Notes under the pieces: generated by a model | Database searches by the model: none | Seen by the model: the letters and a program-made list of their open reading frames with translations, nothing else | What the model was told of the DNA's origin: nothing | Assembly (NCBI GenBank): GCA_022496805.1 | Contig: CM040086.1 | Span: 11,844,501 to 11,908,500, forward strand | Direction of reading: 5' to 3' | DNA: 64,000 nucleotides | Source: Pohlia nutans | Taxonomy: Eukaryota; Streptophyta; Bryopsida; Bryales; Mniaceae | In this document: one piece after another, positions 56,730 through 64,000 of the stretch | How the letters are laid out: every line of letters starts with the position of its first letter | How positions within the stretch are numbered: position 1 is the first letter of the stretch | Made by a program: the position numbers and the translations under genes

Positions 56730-57094
56730 CTACACTAAATAGTGTATTTAGTGTGAGGTGATGAATAATGTGCTTACCCCTACTACTTGTCTAACACTAA
56801 TTGTCAATTTGTGGGTAATTAGTGTTGGCGGCTGCATGCGTTTTTAGTTATCATCCAATTTGATTCATTCCATTTCTAAAATTTCAGTTTTTCCATCTAA
56901 ACTTTCATCTCAAGTTTCATTCCTTACTCACACTAAATATCCATATCTCAAAAGATCACAATGTCAAAACGTTACAATTCTTCATAAATAGTGTGAGAAT
57001 TCACATTTGGTGTTTTTACAAAGGTAGGTTTTTTGATATTTAGAGTGATGTTCGCAATTACAGTGCCTCACACTAAATACACTATTTAGTGTAG
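56730..57094. mobile_element. Foldback MITE, CTACACTAAATAGTG ends
   Basis: Perfect inverted repeat of nearly 30 bp at both ends (starts CTACACTAAATAGTGTATTT, ends with its complement); 365 bp. The end itself contains a small palindrome (CACTAAATAGTG). Target duplication unclear. Confidence 0.7.
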
Positions 57095-58147
57095 TTCACA
57101 AAAATTGCTTTAGAAATGTTTAGAATGAAACCCTTCACTTGTAAACAACAATTGCTTCATAAATGGTTAGAGTTTAACTCTTAAAGATCCTCACATGTTT
57201 TTGTAAAAGTCAAAGCCCTACAATTTGCATAATTAAAATATCACCTTGCATGATTTATAAATTTTCATAGATAGTCATCAATCAACATTATGGAGGTATG
57301 ACAAAAATTCAACAAGATTGGAAGATATTTGAAATATTTACAAATTCTCTCGTGTAAACAAGATAAAAAAATTCAAAATAAACAAAAATTTGAAAGTTTT
57401 CATTTCAAAAATTATATTTAAGATTATCCATGCACGATTTAGGACAAAAATTGATATTTTAAAATATCAAAGGAGGTGGTACATGGATCAAGATCAAAAT
57501 ACATACACTAATGGAACATGAACAAGGGAACACAATCCAGAAGAATAAAATAAAAAACTTCCAAACACAAGAAATTGAGCATAGTACATGTGTTGTATTT
57601 GTACATAAATATTTACTAAATTTTCAAGTATTTATAGTATTTTCGCGCTTTGTTCATAGGTATTTGATAGTTGTAGAAGTCCAAATTGAAAATTTCTTTT
57701 TCTAAAAGATGTATATTACAACGCTCATAATCTGAACATCACAATTCAAAATCCAATTCTTCACAAATTTTCCGTTATTCCCGTTTTCAACACATCACAG
57801 ACCAGCACTAAAGGGCCCCAACTAAAGCTCTATCCCTTCCCTTTCCTCCCCCGTCTCTAAATCCCCGGGCACTATTCATCCACTCCTCCTTTTTTTCTGG
57901 AATTTTCATTTTGGGCACCTTTGGTGTAGTTTTTGGCAAATGTTTTTGGTAATTTGGGGCCGGAAATTACCCTAGGGAGACCTACTTGGGAATAAAACAC
58001 CAATTGGAGGAGGGGTTGTTTTTTTTAAGGTGGACCCTGCACCGGACAAGGACAAAAATAGGGGACACTTTTGTCACCACCGGGGGAGGAAAGGGGATAA
58101 AATCCCCTTTCCTCCCCTTCTCACTCTTCCTGCACGGTTCCAAATCC
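57095..58147. other. Intergenic upstream of the plastid gene
   Basis: A solo TTAACTCTTAAAGATCC at 57174 may be a decayed TTAA-element terminus. No gene was recognised; the last 300 bp become GC-richer towards the promoter. Confidence 0.45.
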
Positions 58148-58166
58148 TTAAACCCTTAAACCCTAA
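58148..58166 (+). promoter_or_regulatory. Telobox pair before the plastid gene
   Basis: AAACCCTTAAACCCTAATG (reverse-orientation teloboxes) lies about 65 bp before the start codon. Confidence 0.5.
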
Positions 58167-58229
58167 TGAAGGTCTATCCATTCCCTTCCCTTTCCAGTCT
58201 TGCACTCGTCACTCGAGCTGGGTGTAGCT

Positions 58230-61200
58230 ATGGAGGCCACCATCCTTTCTTCGTCGTCTTCGCGAATGCACTCTCTCGCTCTTTCTCAATTCTCGTTGCT
58301 CCCGCGCACTCGCGGCCCCCTCTCACGACTTTCGCTCACCTCCCCTGTGCGCATTCTGCTGAGCTCGACCACCAACCTCCCTAAACAAAGCCCGACAGTA
58401 ACAGACCGGAGACGAGGACCCATTCGAGCAGGAGCAGGAGCAGGGCAGCAGGCAGCTGAGGGGGATGCCGCTAAGGAGGAGGAGGAGAAGGAGCCCGTGG
58501 ATTACCGCCTGTACCAGGCGCTCATGCGCGGTGGGGAGGAAGTGGCTTCCGTTTTGCAGGAAATGACGGAGCTTGTGAGTACGTCCCTCTCGTGTCATTG
58601 TTTTTTTGATCCTCAGAGTGTGAATTGCCAGGACGGAATTACAGAGATGCTTAACCCTTAAAGTACCAATTAGGTGTCATATTCTTTTAGCATTTTGGAG
58701 CAAGTCGTTTGCAGACTTCCTTTCGTTTAAATTTATTTGTGTTTTGACCAGCTCATACAATGCTCTTCACCAATTCCGGTGATATAAAATTCGACCCCAC
58801 CTAAATTATATTCTTCTCAATATAATCGACTGAATTTGTTCTTTTGAAACCATGAATCCTTGGTCCTTTAGGGGTTAACTTAATTTAGTACGCATTGAAT
58901 TCCGCCGCTTTGTGTTCCCCTCTTCGTATCTGGTCCCTACACGGCATTTTCAGGTTTCATAGTTTTGTTCACTTTTTCAGTTAGCTGGCGTCATACAGCA
59001 ATAGATTCTGAAGGTTTATTAGGGAACAAATTAAAGTAACCTCGCCTAATTGTGACATTAAGGTGTAATTGAGCATAGGTGTTATTATTTGGATGGTCAG
59101 AATCTTACAACGCACTAAAGAATGCATGATTCGCATACCATATGCGACTAGGGTTCAAAATTACGATCTATAATTGACATGAGTTTTGATGTACGTTCTC
59201 AAAATGAATATGTACTCGTTGTGCAAGATTTAGCAGTTAGCATTGAAGGGTCGATTGTAGTAGGCGATTTTGCTCAGTTCAAGTTGTCGACAGCCTCTGC
59301 TGACTGAGGTTGTGCTTTCAGAAGGAATTTTTACTTGGCCACCCACGCAGCTATTAACCCCTATAGGTCCAAGAAGCCTCGTGTTTTGCTTTTTTTTAAT
59401 AATTTTGTATGTGGACTTCCTTTTGTTCAAATTTATTAATTTTTGACCAACACATGCAATGTTCTTCATTCATTCTGATGATACAAAACTTGGCCCCATC
59501 TGAATCATACTTTTCACAATATGATCAATTGAATTCGTCACCTTAAAACCATGAATCCTTGGTCCTTTAGTAGGCTCCGGAGCTTGTGTTTGATACAGTG
59601 TGGTGTGTCCTTGGGGCATGACAGTTACAAGATATAACGCAAATAGGAGAGAAGGGAGAGCAGGTAGCAGTGGAGATGGCAGCTACGGGAGCATTGGGAC
59701 AGCGCCTTGATAAGCTTGACGAGAGCTTCCTTATGGCACTGGACTACATGATCAAGCAGGCAGACAGGGATGACAAGGTACTTGCCTCACTGTGAGTGTC
59801 CCTGCTCTCAATCCTGAGCACTCTCTTCTTCAGTCCATTGCAATGCGCATTATTATTAGTATTATTAGTATTAGTATTATTGTTACTATTACTACTATTC
59901 TTATTACTATTATTGCTATTACTATTATTAAATTTTAATCTCAGATGCCAACCATGGTGGTTGCCATTTCAAAGAAAATCTAAACTGCTTGTTAACATCT
60001 AACTGGAACGTTATGTGTTGCCGATTGTATTTTTGACTTTAGCACTTGCTAATGCTTCTTTTTTGTTCTGTTACAGCAACGATGGCTCCTCGAGGTCATC
60101 AAGGACGTCGTACTTGCTCAACTTGCGCGGAAGTTCCCATCTGAGGTCAGCGTACATGATGAAATTCATGCGATTTTGGGGTTTTTTGTCCACTGAGGCT
60201 TGTTTTGCCTTTGTACCCTGGCTCCTTCTGGCATACGTGTTCAATTACCCGTTTTGACATTTGTAATTTGCAGGTGCAAATTGTTGGTATCTTGTGTCGT
60301 ACTCCAGACAGGGACGCTCGTCAAGAGGTATTGAGGCGGTGTGCTGGAGGAGGAGGCACCTTTGATCAAGTTGGAGGGGGCAAAATTGAGCTACCCGCAG
60401 TCAACCTTGGCGAAGTTGGGGACCAGGCAGACGAGATTATTGCGGTATGAAATTGAATGCAGTATTTACCTTTCATCTTTCCAGTCTACACTATAAATGG
60501 GATGAAGTAAATACTCAGCCATTGTTTCTAGCTAAAAGAGCAGAGAGCACTGTTGGATTTGGCAGACTATGGAGGAAAAGGCTAAAGTGGAGGACCGGCG
60601 ACTTCTTGCAAGGCTGGTGTTGGTGAGAGAAGAATCGCGCAGTCTGCTGAGTGGTGGTGTTCAAGATACTCGCATCGAGAAGAACAAGCTCAGGAATCTT
60701 CCTGAACCAGAGGTGAGAGCATGCGCCCTTGACTCTGGAAACTGGATGAAATATGCTTTTATTTAATGTTATTTTTGCAGGGCAAACGATATCTTGTGAC
60801 ACCAAATCTTGGATGTGATTATAGTGGTCAAGGGGTGAATTGAAGGGAGAAGGGTGTAGATACTCTGATTATGAACTGGTCACGTTGTCCTGCACATTTA
60901 ACCCCTATGTACTTCCACATTCACAGGAGTTGGAATTAATCATTTGAGGAAGGTAACACAATGTACCAATAGAAAGAACAGATCATACTCTACATTTTGA
61001 ACAACAGAAATATGTTCTGAAAGTAGAATTTCTATTTTCAGCTTGGGTTAAGTGATGTGGTTGCGCAACTACAACGCATCCTCAGGTTTTAAACAGAATT
61101 ACTTGTCACATGCATGTTTACAGGTGAATTTTTTGACAAAAATTGTTGGATTGAAACCGGGTCCTGAGTTGCACAAGAAACTGGCAAGGGTGCTGGGAGG

Positions 61201-62524
61201 AGAAGATGAGGGTGCAGATATTCTAGATGAGGAGAAAGCTCGTCAACTGGAAAGAGCCCAAGCTGTTCCTAGAGCCCAGGTAGAAGCATCCTCACCTTCA
61301 AATACTTTGTTTAAATCATGTATAGATTTCTCAACTGTCAGAACAACTGCCATCAAAGACACTGTTTCTACCATTCGACTGTCACATGGAAGTAGTGATC
61401 GTCTCATAACATCAGGAATTTAGGACCCTGCGGATTTTAAACGATTTCTGCCCGACATCCAATATTTCATGTTTTTTGCACGGATTTTGTGCTAATTCCG
61501 CATGGATTTTGCACTTTGTTAAATAAATAAATAAAGTGTAAAAAAAAGAATTAGCGCAAAATCCGTGCGAAAAATGTACGAACCCATGAAGTATTGGATG
61601 TCGCATGGAAATTGTTAACCCCTAAACATACCGATCCTTTGAACACAAGTAGATGCTAGCCTCAAAGATAGATATTAGCATGGCTCATATGTACATGAAG
61701 TGTACATGAGAGGACGATTGCAAGCATAAAATCTACCCAACGAATTTTGACATACTTGCAGTTGGAGACTTCTCCAATATTATCAACAACTCCTCATCAC
61801 AAGAGAACTATTGTGATTGGTGAAGAATTTAATAGTCTTACAAAGGTGACTTGGATGAAAGTCATCCAAAATTGTATGAGAAAGTTGCAAGGCTTTTAAT
61901 CTGTTCATGATCCAGTTTCTGGATGCTAGGACGCCTAGGGGTTAAAAATCAGCGAGGTCCTAAATTCCTGATGAAGATAAGGCTGGAAATTAAAATATGA
62001 GTTCTCTGCTAACCTCTCTTTTGCATTTCCAACGCAGATAATCACAAAGAAGGAACCACCACCTCCGGTTCTTCCTGTACGTCCAGGCTTGTTCATAGAG
62101 ACCGTCAATAAGGTAATGACGATGTCCCAAACATAGTGTTGCTTCATCAACTACTTAAAATATAAGATTAGTACTAAAATGTAATAATCTTTACTCACGA
62201 TATGTTTGCTCACTGCATTGCTCATGTCGAAATATTCTCTCACTTCGGGTCGTTGTCTTCAGGTTTTGGGAGGGATGTATGTTACTAATACTGCAGCTGG
62301 AGTGACTGTACAGCACATGGAATGGGTATGTCATTTCACTTCTTTTTAAGCTCAAAATTGCAAAGTCACTTTATAAGCTGCTATGAAATCCAGTAATGTA
62401 ATACAAGACCTATTCTCCATGTGTATTCATCAATTGACTCTGAAATTGGTGAATGTTGTGTGTGTTTGCTTGTCAGATTCGCAAGGAGACCCTGGAAATA
62501 TTGCAGAACATGGCGTTCTCATAG
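58230..62524 (+). CDS. Conserved plastid-targeted protein, function unknown (At4g37920-like)
   Basis: Nine exons: 58230-58574, 59625-59777, 60077-60145, 60274-60444, 60566-60712, 61124-61279, 62038-62112, 62263-62325, 62477-62524. All junctions are phase 0 with GT-AG ends, giving 408 residues. The first about 65 residues are Ser/Arg/Leu-rich with few acids, typical of a plastid transit peptide. Mature-region motifs: DYRLYQALMRGGEEVAS, LDESFLMALDYMIKQA, DVVLAQLARKFPSE, EDRRLLARLVLVREE, VNFLTKIVGLKPGPE, RPGLFIETVNKVLGGMY and a C-terminal EILQNMAF. The mostly helical pattern and the ending resemble the uncharacterised Arabidopsis chloroplast protein At4g37920; this is from memory. No catalytic motif or membrane segment is visible. 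Introns 1 and 6 carry TTAA elements, and intron 2 a TTA microsatellite. I chose the ATG at 58230 because the frame upstream has only a TTG. Confidence 0.88.
58655..58874. mobile_element. TTAA MITE, family D, in plastid gene intron 1
   Basis: TTAA at 58651-58654 and 58875-58878. Starts CCCTTAAAGTACC and ends GGTCCTTTAGGGG; 220 bp. Confidence 0.8.
59358..59572. mobile_element. TTAA MITE, family D, decayed, in plastid gene intron 1
   Basis: Left TTAA at 59354-59357 and start CCCCTATAGGTCC. The right end GGTCCTTTAG has lost its TTAA. Closely similar to 58655-58874, 500 bp away in the same intron and orientation. Confidence 0.72.
59850..59931. repeat. (TTA)n microsatellite in intron 2
   Basis: Degenerate ATT/ACT trinucleotide repeat, about 80 bp. 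The Leu-rich frame across it is not coding. Confidence 0.85.
61411..61972. mobile_element. Foldback element in plastid gene intron 6, interrupted
   Basis: Inverted ends ATCAGGAATTTAGGACC and GGTCCTAAATTCCTGAT. The repeat continues inward for about 100 bp (GACATCCAATA, TTGCACGGATTTTG). A TTAA family F element (61619-61941) sits in its right arm, and removing it restores the inverted match. Confidence 0.75.
61619..61941. mobile_element. TTAA MITE, family F, nested in a foldback
   Basis: TTAA at 61615-61618 and 61942-61945. Starts CCCCTAAACATACCG and ends GGACGCCTAGGGG; 323 bp. Uninterrupted relative of 31089-32134. Confidence 0.83.
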
Positions 62525-63282
62525 TCAGTTGCTGCTGAGATCACCATTAAATAGTTTAGAATAGACGAGAGAATGGGTCTTCTTTTGCACGAAGAATAGA
62601 TATTTTTTTAAATACATTTTCTGACCATATGCCCACATTTCGGATTCTTCCACACCGATTCCTGTAAGACCTGATGTCTCTTTGTGGTTGTTGTTTGCTA
62701 TGGATCCTCCAATTTTGCAGTCACAATCCAGTTTTGCTTTTGGAAATAAGGGCAAGTTTAAAAGGCATTAAAATAGTACCATATTGGTCTCGAGTACGAA
62801 GTCCTTGGGACCAATTTTGAGTTCAATTTGAGTTAGTGAGGAGACTAAGTAGGGTTTTTACATATATTTCATCTTCATTTGTTGCACCTCGTCTTTTCTC
62901 TCGAAGTGTTTAGCATCTTGCTTCATTGAAGATCAACCTTTGAAGGGCTAGCAAGATACAAGCAACGTTGGAATGTCATTCAATCGAGAATTGTCTACCA
63001 AAACTCTTAAGTCTATTACAAGCAACATTGGAATTTCATTCAATCAAGAATCGTCTACCAAAAATCTAAATCGATTACAAGATCACTAGACTTCAGATTA
63101 CAATACTTTGAGCATGATGATCAAATTCAAAAATTTTGACCACAAAAAGTTATAGAAGATGAATTCACTCACAACACAATAAAGGTTGGAAAAAGTCATA
63201 CATGAAAACTTGAGGTACTAGTTTTTATACTTGATAGTATATAAAGCTTGAGTACGTATATATATTTGGTTGTTTGGATTAT
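62525..63282. other. 3' flank of the plastid gene
   Basis: No gene. Two near-identical stretches (GAAT-T/G-TCATTCAATC with TCTACCAAAA) around 62970-63070 form a short tandem duplication of about 60 bp. Confidence 0.5.
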
Positions 63283-63286
63283 TTAA

Positions 63287-63818
63287 CCCTTTAATATCCC
63301 AGTTCAACATTGTTTTCAAAGATTTGGTATAAAATGTTTGATGAAAAACAATGATGTACGAAGCTAAGTTTTAAATGTTAATGTGAAGATCACATCCGTA
63401 CAGTTGAATTCAACATGTTTTTTTTATCAATATTTAAAAATCAATTTTGCAAGGTTTTCTCTTGAAATTCAATTAAAAATATGAAATTAACACAAAAAAA
63501 ATTAAAAAATATTGTAATGAATTTGGAATAACATGCACTATGAGATGGTATGATTTCCATTATTTGATTCTACTTATTTTGAAAAATCATGTTTAAGGTC
63601 TCACTTTTTGAACTAAGAATAAAACTTGACACAAACTGATTGTGTTGTTTTTTGAAAAATCAAAATATCTTATTTTGAAGATCCGTACCGTACAAATGAT
63701 AGTCAACTAGCAAAAAAACCAAGAGAAATTTGAAGGGATGAAAACTATTCATACATGTAGTCAGGAGAATAATTTGAATTTGTTCATCATCCATTGTGAA
63801 CGCAAGCGCCTCAAAGGG
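63287..63818. mobile_element. TTAA MITE, family J
   Basis: TTAA at 63283-63286 and 63819-63822. Starts CCCTTTAATATCCC and ends GCCTCAAAGGG; 532 bp. Only short terminal similarity to the other families. Confidence 0.65.
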
Positions 63819-63822
63819 TTAA

Positions 63823-64000
63823 GAGAACATTCAAGAATTCATGAAAGCTATTTTTTTCAATACCAAAAAACTTCTAGTCTCCTACATGTTGAAATTCACC
63901 AATCAAGATTCATTTTTTTAAATGAAAATTTATTAAAATAGTAAAAATGTGTTATAAATATAAACTATTATAGAATTTAAAAATTTGTTAGTCATCAAAA
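63823..64000. other. AT-rich end of window
   Basis: Nothing recognised. Confidence 0.5.

Noticed and set aside
60898..61051. Candidate short TTAA element (146 bp)
   Set aside because: TTAA-CCCCTATG and CTTGGG-TTAA are present, but the ends do not match beyond a few bases and no relative was seen.
1..64000. tRNA, rRNA, CRISPR or organelle-derived segments
   Set aside because: No cloverleaf, conserved rRNA block, spaced repeat array or plastid/mitochondrial gene cluster was seen by reading.

Overview
This window looks like nuclear DNA of a land plant. Three genes with many GT-AG introns are plant-type: a pectin methylesterase with a pro-region, a proteasome ubiquitin receptor RPN13, and a plastid-targeted protein of unknown function. 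Telobox motifs of the TTTAGGG type sit at several 5' ends, and the intergenic DNA is AT-rich and full of transposons. The unusual transposon content (TTAA-target elements, a Tc1-type relic) would suit a seedless plant better than a flowering plant, but that placement is a guess.

Layout. 1-3.9 kb: foldback elements, one nested inside another. 5.0-9.0 kb: relics of two mitochondrial genes, an NDUFAF5-like methyltransferase on + and a TRMU/MnmA tRNA thiouridylase on -. 9.1-11.4 kb: an intact single-exon RING-H2 protein behind a telobox array and a duplicated TATA unit. 11.9-20.8 kb: one nearly full-length but dead LINE, with a 16-bp target duplication, an A-rich tail, an ORF1/ORF2 ATGA overlap, and an intron-containing host gene fragment (MEX1-like) inside its endonuclease domain. 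25.2-30.6 kb: RPN13. 30.6-46.9 kb: mostly transposons, including a dead Tc1-like transposase. 47.0-54.8 kb: the pectin methylesterase, with a TTAA element in each of its five introns. 58.2-62.5 kb: the plastid gene.

The dominant feature is a swarm of about 22 short non-autonomous elements of at least ten families. They share the terminus TTAA-CCC(C/T)TAAA and a TTAA target duplication, which is piggyBac-like or Sola-like. They sit in introns of all three intron-containing genes, next to one another sharing a single TTAA, and inside each other. Two paralogous empty sites inside the window show insertion events directly. The intact genes are not an operon and I see no shared pathway; each is transcribed separately. 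No tRNA, rRNA, CRISPR array or organelle-type region was found.
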